From: Pseudogemmobacter hezensis
GTDB lineage: Bacteria > Pseudomonadota > Alphaproteobacteria > Rhodobacterales > Rhodobacteraceae
NCBI RefSeq assembly: GCF_013155295.1
Contig: NZ_JABJXT010000004.1
Coordinates: 186,001 to 250,000, forward strand
DNA: 64,000 bases
Direction: 5' to 3'
Below the pieces are notes generated by a model, which was not told where the DNA came from, did not search any database, and saw only the letters and a list, made by a program, of their open reading frames with translations. The position numbers were made by a program, and so were the translations under genes. Positions 34,937 through 43,294 of the stretch are shown in pieces (position 1 is the first letter of the stretch; each line of letters starts with the position of its first letter).

Positions 34937-35875
34937 TCAGTAGAGGACGTTTTTCGCCTCATCGGTGTCGATGTTTTCTTTGGTCACAAAGACAACGCCG
35001 GTGTCGATCTGCGCCTCGACAGACTTGCCGCCGATCAGGTCAGCCACGGCCTTCACGCCCAGATCGCCCATCTGGAACGACCCCTGCACCAGGGTGCCCA
35101 GCAGGGTGCCGTCTTTGACGAAGGCCTGCAGATCCTCGTTGCCGTCAAAGCCGATCGCCACAACCTGCCCTGCCTTGCCAGCCTGCTGGATGGCGCGGGC
35201 CATGCCGATGGCGGTCGGCTCATTGGCACCGAAAATGCCTTTCAGATCGGGATTGGCGGCCAGAACATCGGTGGTCTGGTTCAAAGCGGTCGCCATTTGC
35301 GATTGCGAGTAGAACGGCCCGACGATCTCGATCTTCGAGCTGGCTTTGACCTCTTCGACAAAGCAGCCGACGCGGCCAAGCTCGGAGCCGACGCCCGCGA
35401 CATAGGACATGACGGCCACCTTGCCCTCACCGCCGACAGCCTCGATCATCTTGCCCGCCGCCAGCTTTCCGGCGGCGCAATTGTCGGTCGAAAGCAGGGT
35501 CTGATAGGTGCCCGCACCGCCCTCTCCAAGCGCCGAGTCGATAATGGCGACCGCAATGCCCGCCTCATTGGCGCGCCGGACGGCCGGGATCAGCGCCTCG
35601 GGATCAGAGGGGGCCAGAACAATGCCTTTGACGCCACGGTTGACGGCATTGTCCACCATGTTCACCTGGTCCGCGACTGCGGATTCCGAGGCCGGACCAT
35701 CAAAGGTCATCGTCAGCCCCGAGCCCTCAACAGCGGCCAGGGCGCCCTTGTTGACGTTTTGCCAGAAGTTTGAGTTGGTGGTCTTGACGATGACGGCGAT
35801 CTCATCTGCCATCGCCGATGCCGGAAATGCCAGGGCCACGCCAATGGCAAGGGCCGCTTTCAGGGTGATTTTCAT
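34937..35875 (-). CDS. Sugar-type ABC transporter substrate-binding protein (RbsB-like)
   Basis: Periplasmic protein, 312 aa, with signal peptide MKITLKAALAIGVALAFPAS and cleavage near AMA-DE. Type I binding-protein marks are IAVIVKTTNSNFWQNVNKGA, GVKGIVLAPSDPEALIPAV and KGIFGANEPTAIGMARAIQQ. It delivers a sugar or sugar acid to the permease encoded upstream (43 bases) and the ATPase downstream (75 bases). The operon with UxaA and dehydrogenases suggests a uronate, aldonate or deoxy-sugar as ligand. Confidence 0.95.
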   Translation of the reverse strand: MKITLKAALAIGVALAFPASAMADEIAVIVKTTNSNFWQNVNKGALAAVEGSGLTMTFDGPASESAVADQVNMVDNAVNRGVKGIVLAPSDPEALIPAVRRANEAGIAVAIIDSALGEGGAGTYQTLLSTDNCAAGKLAAGKMIEAVGGEGKVAVMSYVAGVGSELGRVGCFVEEVKASSKIEIVGPFYSQSQMATALNQTTDVLAANPDLKGIFGANEPTAIGMARAIQQAGKAGQVVAIGFDGNEDLQAFVKDGTLLGTLVQGSFQMGDLGVKAVADLIGGKSVEAQIDTGVVFVTKENIDTDEAKNVLY

Positions 35876-35917
35876 TCTTCCTCTCCTCCGTTGAACTTTT
35901 TTATTGGCCTCTACCGA

Positions 35918-36940
35918 TCATCGCCGGTTGCGCATCTGGTCAATAAAGACGGCCAGGATCACGACGACGCCGATAATGATCTGCTGGATGAAGGCCGAGA
36001 CCCCGGCCATGTTCAGCCCGTTTCGCAGCACACCGATGATAAAGGCCCCGATCATCGTGCCAGCGATCCCGCCGACACCGCCATTCAGCGATGCCCCCCC
36101 GATGACCGCCGCCGCGATGGCGTCCAGCTCATACATCACGCCCTCATTGGGCTGGGCGGTGACAAGGCGCGACATCAGCACATTGCCCGCCAGACCCGCC
36201 AGGGCACCCGACATCACATAGGCGGCAATCTTGGTGCGCACGACATCCACACCCGAAAGGCGCGCAGCCTCTTCATTCGAGCCGACGGCGTAGATATGGC
36301 GACCAAGGCTGCGGCGGCGCAGCAGATATGCGGCGGCCAGCGCAGTCACGATCAAAAGGATCGCCGGATAGGGAATGCCGGGGAAAATTACCTTTGACAG
36401 GCCGTTCGGCTGCGTTTCGACCATGCGAAACAGCGCACCATTGCCCAGGCGGCCAAAGGCCTCGCCCAGTTGCGAGATCGGGGCCGCGCCGGTCAGCTGC
36501 AGCGCCAGGCCCCGCGCGATCAGCATCATGCCAAGCGTGGCGACAAAGGGCGTGATCCGCATCTTCGTGATGATCAGCCCGCTGGCCAGCCCGCAAAGCG
36601 CCCCGACCGCGACACCCGCCGTCATGCCGATGGGCACCGGCACCCCGGCCTTGACCAAAAGCCCCGTCACCGTGCCCGACAGCGCCAGTACGGACCCCAC
36701 GCTCAGGTCGATGCCGCCGGTGATGATCACCATGGTCATGCCGATGCCCAGAAGGCCGATGACCGAGGTCTGCAGCAAAACCGTCAGCCCGTTGTTGATC
36801 GAAAAGAAGGCCGCATTGCCAAGGGCGAATACACCGACCAGCAGCGCAAGCGTGGCCAGCGCAGACAGTTTGTGGAATGTTTCGGCATTGAGGCCGGGCG
36901 GGGCTTTGGCTTTGCCTGCCCCGTTTGCAGCAACCGACAT
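35918..36940 (-). CDS. Sugar-type ABC transporter permease (RbsC-like)
   Basis: Inner-membrane permease, 340 aa, with multiple membrane segments. Marks are GIGMTMVIITGGIDLSVGSV and AAVIGGASLNGGVGGIAGTM. I chose ATG 36940, preceded by GGGGAGG; the longer ORF to 37309 runs across the regulatory region into the divergent GntR gene. First gene of the minus-strand operon; its promoter region carries the paired operator-like sites at 36965-37033. Confidence 0.94.
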   Translation of the reverse strand: MSVAANGAGKAKAPPGLNAETFHKLSALATLALLVGVFALGNAAFFSINNGLTVLLQTSVIGLLGIGMTMVIITGGIDLSVGSVLALSGTVTGLLVKAGVPVPIGMTAGVAVGALCGLASGLIITKMRITPFVATLGMMLIARGLALQLTGAAPISQLGEAFGRLGNGALFRMVETQPNGLSKVIFPGIPYPAILLIVTALAAAYLLRRRSLGRHIYAVGSNEEAARLSGVDVVRTKIAAYVMSGALAGLAGNVLMSRLVTAQPNEGVMYELDAIAAAVIGGASLNGGVGGIAGTMIGAFIIGVLRNGLNMAGVSAFIQQIIIGVVVILAVFIDQMRNRR

Positions 36941-36964
36941 GACGCCTCCCCGCGTTTCGGTATC

Positions 36965-37033
36965 TAATAATTGCGTACAAGGCTTGCGCATCAATTTCGC
37001 CCTGTCAATTGTTTTTAATAATTGTATGCAACC
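36965..37033. promoter_or_regulatory. Two GntR/FCD-type operator-like sites in the divergent promoter
   Basis: Two direct copies of an 18-bp element, TAATAATTGCGTACAAGG (36965-36982) and TAATAATTGTATGCAACC (37016-37033), 51 bases apart. Each contains a near-palindrome, TTGCGTACAA and TTGTATGCAA, close to the TTGTATACAA pattern bound by many GntR/FCD regulators. They lie between the divergent permease operon and the GntR gene, so that regulator is the likely ligand and may control both directions. Confidence 0.65.
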
Positions 37034-37069
37034 TGGCTCCGGGTTAATCTGCCGGAAAAGGAGATCCCC

Positions 37070-37972
37070 TTGGCACGCACCGACGAGCGCTTCCGCGAGG
37101 CCTATAACGCCATGCTGGACTATTGCGAGACCCTGGCCACCGGCGACCAGCTTCCGGCCGAACATGGGCTTGCCGGGCATCTGAATGTCAGCCGGACGGT
37201 GGTGCGCTCGGTCCTGGAACGGCTGGGGGGCGCCGGTCTGCTGCACTGGCAGGGGCGCAACAAGACCCTGCTGCGCCGCCCCGAGGCCGGCGACAGGCTG
37301 CCTGTGCAATCCGACCCCATCTCAGCCGACGAGCTGGAGCGACACTTCCTCGACTGGGTGCTGCGCTTTGACGTGCCGCCCGGCACCCCTCTGAATGTCA
37401 CGGAAATGGCGCGAAAATTCGGCGTGGCCCCGCATAGCCTGCAGGAATTCCTTGCCTCGCTCAGCCGGTTCGGGCTGGTGCGCCGCCGCCCCCGTGGCGG
37501 ATGGGAGCTGGTGGGCTTCACCCGCGACTATGCCATCGAACTGTCTGATTTCCGCATGGTGCTGGAGCTGAACGCCGTCTCGCATCTGGCGGCTCTGCCG
37601 ACCGATCACCCGATCTGGCCGCAGCTTGCCGCGCTTGAGGCCGAGCATCACGCCCTGGCTGCCGAGATTGACACGCGTTATCACGACTTTTCCCTGCTGG
37701 ACGAGCGCTTCCATGCGGCGATTGGCAGCGTGGTCCGCAACCGTTTCGTAACCGAGTTTCAAAAGGTCATCACGCTGGTTTTCCACTATCATTATCAGTG
37801 GGACAAAAAGGACGAGCGCGAGCGCAACCTGGCCGCAATCGACGAGCATCTGCGCGTCATCACAGCCCTGACCGACCGCAATGAGTCCGCAGCCGTGGCA
37901 GCGGCGCGCGATCATCTGCGCACGTCAAAGCAGACATTGCTGTCATCCCTGCGCAACCACGCGCTGGTTTAG
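37070..37972 (+). CDS. GntR/FCD-family regulator with two winged-helix domains (TTG start)
   Basis: 300-aa regulator. The first winged helix covers about residues 5-75 (QLPAEHGLAGHLNVSRTVVR is the GntR helix-turn-helix). A second follows at about 85-150 (ADELERHFLDWVLRFDVPPG, then LNVTEMARKFGVAPHSLQEF). The C-terminal FCD ligand domain has LLDERFHAAIGS and DEHLRVITAL with the expected metal/ligand His and Asp residues. The start is probably TTG 37070, six bases after AAGGAG at 37058-37063; the longer ATG ORF (37022) starts inside an operator-like site. It probably represses the divergent sugar-acid operon. Its stop overlaps the convergent aldo/keto reductase by 4 nt. Confidence 0.93.
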   Translation: MARTDERFREAYNAMLDYCETLATGDQLPAEHGLAGHLNVSRTVVRSVLERLGGAGLLHWQGRNKTLLRRPEAGDRLPVQSDPISADELERHFLDWVLRFDVPPGTPLNVTEMARKFGVAPHSLQEFLASLSRFGLVRRRPRGGWELVGFTRDYAIELSDFRMVLELNAVSHLAALPTDHPIWPQLAALEAEHHALAAEIDTRYHDFSLLDERFHAAIGSVVRNRFVTEFQKVITLVFHYHYQWDKKDERERNLAAIDEHLRVITALTDRNESAAVAAARDHLRTSKQTLLSSLRNHALV

Positions 37973-38934
37973 GCCAGCGCCGCCCCGGCTGCGGGCGGCA
38001 GGGGTGTGGTGGCCGCAGCCATATTGCGGTCCAGCGACGAGACCTGCGAAGTGCCGATCAGCACCGAGGCTGCAAGCGGATGGCGCAGCGCGAAATGCAG
38101 CGCGGCCGTGGCCAGGGGGATGCCCGCCGCGTCGGCTCGGGCCTGCAATGCGGCCGTGCGGGCAAGGATTTCGGCGGATGCGGGCGCATAGTCAAAATGC
38201 GCACCAGCCACCGGGCCGGTGGCAAGGATGCCCGAATTGAAGATGCCGCCCAGCACCAGGCTGACCCCCCTCGCCCGGCACAGCGGCACCAGCTCTGCCT
38301 CGGCAGAACGGTCCAGCAGGGTCAGCCGTCCGGCCAGCAGGATCACATCGATATCGGCCCTGGCCAATACCTCCAGGCAGACCTCGTTTTCATTCACACC
38401 AAGGCCAAAGGCCCCGATCCGCCCGGCGGCCTTCAGCTTTTCCAGCCGGGGCAGCCCGGTCCGGATCAGGTCAGAGAAATGGCGCCGATGCGCCGCGCCA
38501 TGGGTCAACTCTCCGATATCATGGACATAAAGAACGTCGATGTAAGAGGTTCCCAGCCGCTCGCAGCTTTGTTCAAACGCGGCCTCGATCCCGTCGCCGC
38601 TATAGTCATAGTGCACGGCATTTGGCAGCGGCTCGATAAAGCCATCGGCCTCGGCCAGCTGCGGCCCGGGCGAGAGCAAGCGCCCGACCTTGGCAGAGAT
38701 CACATAATCCGCCCGGTCGCGCCCCCGCAGGAAGGTGCCCAGCCGCTGCTCGGACAGCCCGCGCCCATAGTGGGGGGCCGTGTCGAAATAGCGGATGCCG
38801 TGCTGCCAGGCGCGTGCCAGAACGGCGGTCGCATTCTCATCGCTGATCCTGCGGTAAAGGTTGCCGAGGCCCGAACAGCCAAAGGACAGCGTCGTGACCG
38901 TCACGCCGGTCTTTCCGATGCGGTTGCGGTTCAT
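37969..38934 (-). CDS. Aldo/keto reductase (aldose/fucose dehydrogenase-like)
   Basis: 321-aa TIM-barrel NAD(P)-dependent oxidoreductase. The catalytic Asp and Tyr are in RYFDTAPHYGRGLSE, the Lys in VISAKVGRLL and the His in YVHDIGEL. Sequence style (FGCSGLGNLYR) resembles D-threo-aldose/L-fucose 1-dehydrogenases, which oxidise the anomeric carbon to a lactone. It follows the mannitol-dehydrogenase-family gene by 10 bases on the same strand. A neighbouring broken amidohydrolase is of the lactonase type, so an aldose oxidation route is plausible. Confidence 0.93.
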   Translation of the reverse strand: MNRNRIGKTGVTVTTLSFGCSGLGNLYRRISDENATAVLARAWQHGIRYFDTAPHYGRGLSEQRLGTFLRGRDRADYVISAKVGRLLSPGPQLAEADGFIEPLPNAVHYDYSGDGIEAAFEQSCERLGTSYIDVLYVHDIGELTHGAAHRRHFSDLIRTGLPRLEKLKAAGRIGAFGLGVNENEVCLEVLARADIDVILLAGRLTLLDRSAEAELVPLCRARGVSLVLGGIFNSGILATGPVAGAHFDYAPASAEILARTAALQARADAAGIPLATAALHFALRHPLAASVLIGTSQVSSLDRNMAAATTPLPPAAGAALA

Positions 38935-38944
38935 AGGGTATCCT

Positions 38945-40093
38945 TCACCCGGGTAAGCGCCCTGAATAATCGGCCTGGGTCAGCGCCTGTTTCAGCCGGG
39001 GCTGGCTGAGCCCGGGGCAGACACCTGCCCCCCAATCCAGAAACAGCCCGATCCGGCGCTGCAGTTTATCTGCATGGCTCTGCGCGATGTCTGACAGGCG
39101 ATGCGCCAGATAGGGATTGGCGAAACGATCCAGCGTGCTGGCCACATAGGCAGGGGCCTCATCATATCCGGCAGCGGCGAAAACCGGCAGCACCTCAGCC
39201 GCATAAAGGCTTTCCAGATCAGCGCGGGCGGCAGGATCGGCCATCACCTCACGCACCAGGGGCGCACCACCACCACCCGCCACGATCCATCTGCTGACCA
39301 TATAGCTATGGCCAAGGTTCAGGATATGCAGCTTCAGCCGCTCGATCCTGTGCAGGTCGGGAACCAGCTGAATGCAGGGGTGGCGGCAGGGCAGCACAAG
39401 CCCCGGCTGCGCCTCGATGGCCCATAGCGCATAGGGCTCGGCCACCGCACCGGCGGGTTCAAGGGGTTCGGAAACGATCCGATCCACCAGCGAATTGGCA
39501 AAAACGACGCGGCCCGCGATCCAGTCGGCCAGCGCCGGATCAACTGCGCCAGCCAGCTCCAGCACCCGCGCCCGCAAGACATCACCATTGCGGGGCACCA
39601 GCTCTGTGGGCATCACGGTCAGCGGCGCGCCCCCGGCTATATAACGCGCGCGCAAAAGATGCGTCAGCTTTGCCGGGAATGACATCTCTTGCCGGAAGTC
39701 AGGCGCATGATCTGCGGCTTGCGGCTGCCAGCCGGAATCCCCGGTGTTCGACAGGATGACCTCTGCCTCATCCGCCGCGATGCGGGCCACCTCTGCCCAG
39801 TCAGTGCCTGTTGCCAATGTGCGCCGCACCGATGTGACACGGGTTTCGCGGCGGACGGTCTGGCCGCCCTCAATCCCTTCGATCCTTACGCGGTATCCTT
39901 CGGGGGCCGCCAGGGCCTGCAGCCGCCCTGCCCGGCTGGCATCGCCACTGGATTGCACCACGCTCACCGGCCCGATGGCCTGCCCGCTTTCAGGGCCAGT
40001 TCCCGGCCCCCGGGCCAGGGCTTCAGAGATGAACAGATCGGCATGTGCCTGAAGAAACCGGCTGGTGCCGAATTGCAGGATAGGTGTTCGCAT
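38945..40093 (-). CDS. Mannitol dehydrogenase family protein (tagaturonate/fructuronate reductase-like)
   Basis: 382-aa long-chain dehydrogenase. N-terminal nucleotide-binding segment ILQFGTSRFLQAHADLF is typical of the UxaB/UxuB/MtlD family, and the C-terminal domain has LKLHILNLGHSYM with the conserved Lys and His. I chose ATG 40093, preceded by AGGAGG. Members interconvert a keto acid and a hydroxy acid, for example tagaturonate to altronate, the substrate of UxaA. It is shorter than E. coli UxaB (about 480 aa). Together with UxaA this gives two consecutive steps of an isomerase-type uronate route, though the order here is inferred. Confidence 0.92.
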   Translation of the reverse strand: MRTPILQFGTSRFLQAHADLFISEALARGPGTGPESGQAIGPVSVVQSSGDASRAGRLQALAAPEGYRVRIEGIEGGQTVRRETRVTSVRRTLATGTDWAEVARIAADEAEVILSNTGDSGWQPQAADHAPDFRQEMSFPAKLTHLLRARYIAGGAPLTVMPTELVPRNGDVLRARVLELAGAVDPALADWIAGRVVFANSLVDRIVSEPLEPAGAVAEPYALWAIEAQPGLVLPCRHPCIQLVPDLHRIERLKLHILNLGHSYMVSRWIVAGGGGAPLVREVMADPAARADLESLYAAEVLPVFAAAGYDEAPAYVASTLDRFANPYLAHRLSDIAQSHADKLQRRIGLFLDWGAGVCPGLSQPRLKQALTQADYSGRLPG

Positions 40094-40160
40094 CGGCGCC
40101 TCCTCTTGGGAATGGTTTTTTATGATTATATACATCAAGTCAAGAGGCCGCGGAACACGC

Positions 40161-40345
40161 ATGATCGACAGGCATCAGCATTTCCGGCGCCTGCCGCGCG
40201 GGGGGATCATCCCTGGTCCAGCGAAAGCACCGCGCCGATTTTCATGATGTCACGCCCCTGTACCTGTTGCCGTATCTTGCAGCGGCGGGGGGCGGACCAG
40301 GGCGTCTTGCAGCAGCCGCAGACCGGCTGGATCGACCGTTCGGGG
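40161..40345 (+). pseudogene. Remnant of an amidohydrolase (fuconolactonase-like), multiply frameshifted
   Basis: The sequence starts MIDRHQHFRRLPRGG (the N-terminal metal-binding HxH strand of COG3618 amidohydrolases), stops after 28 codons, and continues in a second frame as HRADFHDVTPLYLLPYLAAA, then in a third as GADQGVLQQPQTGW, matching in order the family pattern (IYRDF..DL.P.LAAAGVDQ.VLVQAA.T). Only about the first 65 codons remain. The gene would have been divergent from the mannitol-dehydrogenase-family gene. Lactonases of this family hydrolyse sugar lactones. Confidence 0.7.
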
Positions 40346-40723
40346 ATGCAGCCAGCCCTTATCCGTCATCTCCAGACAGGCGTGCCACCATTGCGAAAAC
40401 TGAAGATTTCAGTGGATGTAATTTTCGCAGTACCGGCACTCCCCTCGATGGAATTGCGGCGCGGGTGTCTGTTGCTTTGCGCAAACCACCGTCTTGGGTC
40501 GGGTGCGCGCAAATGAAGACATCGCCTCATTCTGGCACGGATTTTGGATCGTGCCGGTCAGCCTGGGACGAGAAACAGGCGTTTTCCGAAAGCGTTGCTG
40601 CATCCGAAATATAACTTGTGTGATGGCCCCGCCCCGCCCGGCCTTTCTGTTCCTTATGCGCAACGGGTGCCCTTACGTTCAGAGGGCACAGCGGGCGTCG
40701 CCCCGCGACCTGAATGGTCGCTG
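40346..40723. other. Intergenic region with no recognisable gene
   Basis: About 380 bases between the amidohydrolase remnant and the stop of the AraC-type gene. Open frames here are short and show no family resemblance or convincing ribosome binding site. It may be deleted or scrambled remains of the amidohydrolase gene. Confidence 0.5.
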
Positions 40724-41722
40724 TCAGCAATCTGTCCGCGCTGCCGTCACCGAGGGCAGTTCGCCGAACAGGGCGTGATAGGCCCCGGCGAAGCGCCCGA
40801 GATGCCAGAACCCCCATTGCGTTGCCGCTTTCGTGACGGGTGCCCCGGCTTTCAGCATGCGCCGCGCCCGATTGAGGCGCAGCATGCGCAGATAGCATTC
40901 GGGCGCCATCGCGGCATGGGTCTGAAACGCATAATGCAGGCTGCGGCGGCTGACCCGAAGCGCATCACAGAGATGGCGGATCGACAGCTTCTCATCGCCG
41001 ATCTGCGCCAGAGCATATTCGACCGCCTCGTGAAAAATTCTTCGGCTGCGCGCGGCAGGGGCCTGCTCTGGCGGGGTCTGGCTGGTGTTGGTCAGGCCTG
41101 ACAAAAGATCCATGGCCTGGCGCAGAAATGCGCGGCTTTTCTGCGCCCTTCGCGATGCCTCTGCCCTGCTGGCGAGACCGCCCCCCGATAGCCCATCCGC
41201 AAGATGGCGGCGCAAAGCGCGCGCGCGCTCGGGGCGCAGCGGCACCAGCCGACAGTCGCGCAAACCCGGGGCCAGAATGCGCAGATCTTCTTCCCCGAGC
41301 CAGGGCGACAGGTGTTCCGCCCTGATCCCAAGGCACAGCATCTTCTGCCCGGGGGCTGTGTGAAACTCGAAGCCCTCGCTGCCCGAGAAGATATGCAGCG
41401 CATCGGCATCGGCCAGAGCGCCGCAGAAATCCGTCCGCCCTGTCTGCGCCTCGGGGAGGCCAAAGCCAATGATGGTGCTGTCGACCCTGCCCGCCTGGCG
41501 CAGGCCCGTGCTGGTATATTCGCGGAAGAGGTGCAGCCCGTCCTGCCAGACCTCTTGCAAGACCCCGGTGAAGGGCCCTCGGGTCAGTTGGTCATAGCTT
41601 TGGTTCCAGCCCGGAAGATCGGCCGAAAGCTGGTCGACATCTTCCCGCCGCGTGCGCCGCAACCCGGCAGGCGGGGCCGCAGTCTGCAAAGCAGAGGGGT
41701 CGGGCAAAAGGGGCGCGGTCAA
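40724..41722 (-). CDS. EutR-like AraC family activator of ethanolamine use
   Basis: About 332 aa. The N-terminal sensor region has WNQSYDQLTRGPFTGVLQEV and LFREYTSTGLRQAG, close to E. coli EutR. The C-terminal AraC domain has LSIRHLCDALRVSRRSLHYA (first helix-turn-helix) and TKAATQWGFWHLGRFAGAYH (second). I prefer a TTG start at 41722, seven bases after CGGAGA; a GTG at 41758 has no ribosome binding site. It diverges from eutBC with 168 bases between, so it probably activates them in response to ethanolamine and adenosylcobalamin, as EutR does. Confidence 0.9.
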   Translation of the reverse strand: MTAPLLPDPSALQTAAPPAGLRRTRREDVDQLSADLPGWNQSYDQLTRGPFTGVLQEVWQDGLHLFREYTSTGLRQAGRVDSTIIGFGLPEAQTGRTDFCGALADADALHIFSGSEGFEFHTAPGQKMLCLGIRAEHLSPWLGEEDLRILAPGLRDCRLVPLRPERARALRRHLADGLSGGGLASRAEASRRAQKSRAFLRQAMDLLSGLTNTSQTPPEQAPAARSRRIFHEAVEYALAQIGDEKLSIRHLCDALRVSRRSLHYAFQTHAAMAPECYLRMLRLNRARRMLKAGAPVTKAATQWGFWHLGRFAGAYHALFGELPSVTAARTDC

Positions 41723-41890
41723 GGGTATTCTCCGGAAGAGACAGCAGAGATTTGCCACTTTTTTCGCCGCTTGCAGCCGGACGCCATCCGTATTTCGCGC
41801 AGACCCGGTGCTTTTGCAGAAAACGGATAGCGCGTTGCCTCAGAACGGGCAGACCGGGGCCACCGCTTCTGCTTTCAAGGCACCAAACGC

Positions 41891-43294
41891 ATGCCCGAAT
41901 ACTCTTATACCCTTAACCGGACCCGCTACAGGTTCGCTTCGCTTGCCGATCTGATGGCGCGCGCCAGCCCGCTGCGCTCTGGCGATATGCTGGCCGGGAT
42001 TGCCGCCATAGATCCGGAAGAGCGGGCGGTTGCGCAGCTTGCTTTGGCGGGGGTGCCGCTGCGGGTCTTTCTGGAAGACCACCTGATCCCCTATGAGACG
42101 GATGAGGTGACGCGGCTGATCATCGACAGCCATGATGCGGCGGCCTTTCGTCCGGTCGCGCATCTGACGGTCGGGGGCTTTCGGGAGTGGCTTTTGTCTG
42201 ACGCAGCGGATGCGGTCAGCCTTGCGGCCCTGGCGCCTGGGCTGACGCCCGAAATGGTGGCGGCGGTCTCAAAGATCTGTCGCAACCAGGACCTGATCCT
42301 GATCGCCGCGAAATGCCGGGTGGTCACCCGGTTTCGCAATACCATCGGGCTGGAGGGCACGCTTTCCACCCGGCTTCAGCCCAATCACCCGACCGATGAC
42401 GCGGCCGGGATCGCGGCCTCGATCCTGGACGGGCTGCTTTACGGCAATGGCGATGCGGTGATCGGCATCAACCCGGCCACCGACAGCCTGCCAACCACCG
42501 AGCGGCTTTTGCATCTTCTGGATGAGGTGATCCGCCGTTATGAGATCCCGACCCAGGCCTGCATCCTGACCCATGTCACCAATACGATGCAGCTGATCGG
42601 GCGCGGTGCGCCGGTTGATCTGGTGTTTCAGTCGGTCGCCGGAACCGAGGCTGCGAACAAAAGCTTCGGCCTCAATATTGCGCTTTTGCGCGAGGCGCGT
42701 GAGGCGGCGCTGTCGCTGGGGCGGGGCACGCTGGGCGACAATGTGATGTATCTTGAGACCGGGCAAGGCTCGGCGCTGTCGGCCGGGGCGCATCATGGCT
42801 GCGATCAGCAGACGATCGAGGCGCGGGCCTATGCGGTGGCGCGGGATGTAAAGCCGCTGCTGGTCAATACCGTGGTCGGCTTTATCGGGCCGGAATATCT
42901 TTATGACGGCAAGCAGATCATCCGCGCCGGGCTGGAGGACCACTTCTGCGGCAAGCTGCTGGGCCTGCCGATGGGCTGCGATATCTGCTATACCAACCAT
43001 GCCGAGGCCGATCAGAACGATATGGACGACCTACTGACCCTGCTGGGCGTGGCGGGGATCAATTTCATCATGGGCATTCCCGGCTCGGATGATGTGATGC
43101 TGAATTATCAGACGACCTCATTCCATGACGCGCTTTATCTGCGCCGCGTGCTGGGGCGCAGACCGGCACCGGAATTCGACGCCTGGGCGCGTGAGGCGGG
43201 GATTTTCGAGCAGCGCGCCGCTGGGCTTTTGCGCCCGGACATACCAGGTGCCTTTCGCCATGTCATCGCAACAGACAGCGGAGCCGCCGCATGA
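41891..43294 (+). CDS. eutB: Ethanolamine ammonia-lyase large subunit
   Basis: 467 aa, normal length for EutB. Marks are ISKICRNQDLILIAAKCRVV-like VSKICRNQDLILIA, NTIGLEGTLSTRLQPNHPTD, DAVIGINPATDS, GQGSALSAGAHHGCDQ and DICYTNHAEADQND. EutB forms the TIM-barrel active site that, with EutC and adenosylcobalamin, converts ethanolamine to acetaldehyde and ammonia. The ribosome binding site (AAGG about 11 bases upstream) is weak. It overlaps eutC by 4 nt. No acetaldehyde dehydrogenase, EutA reactivase or microcompartment shell gene is in the window. Confidence 0.97.
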   Translation: MPEYSYTLNRTRYRFASLADLMARASPLRSGDMLAGIAAIDPEERAVAQLALAGVPLRVFLEDHLIPYETDEVTRLIIDSHDAAAFRPVAHLTVGGFREWLLSDAADAVSLAALAPGLTPEMVAAVSKICRNQDLILIAAKCRVVTRFRNTIGLEGTLSTRLQPNHPTDDAAGIAASILDGLLYGNGDAVIGINPATDSLPTTERLLHLLDEVIRRYEIPTQACILTHVTNTMQLIGRGAPVDLVFQSVAGTEAANKSFGLNIALLREAREAALSLGRGTLGDNVMYLETGQGSALSAGAHHGCDQQTIEARAYAVARDVKPLLVNTVVGFIGPEYLYDGKQIIRAGLEDHFCGKLLGLPMGCDICYTNHAEADQNDMDDLLTLLGVAGINFIMGIPGSDDVMLNYQTTSFHDALYLRRVLGRRPAPEFDAWAREAGIFEQRAAGLLRPDIPGAFRHVIATDSGAAA

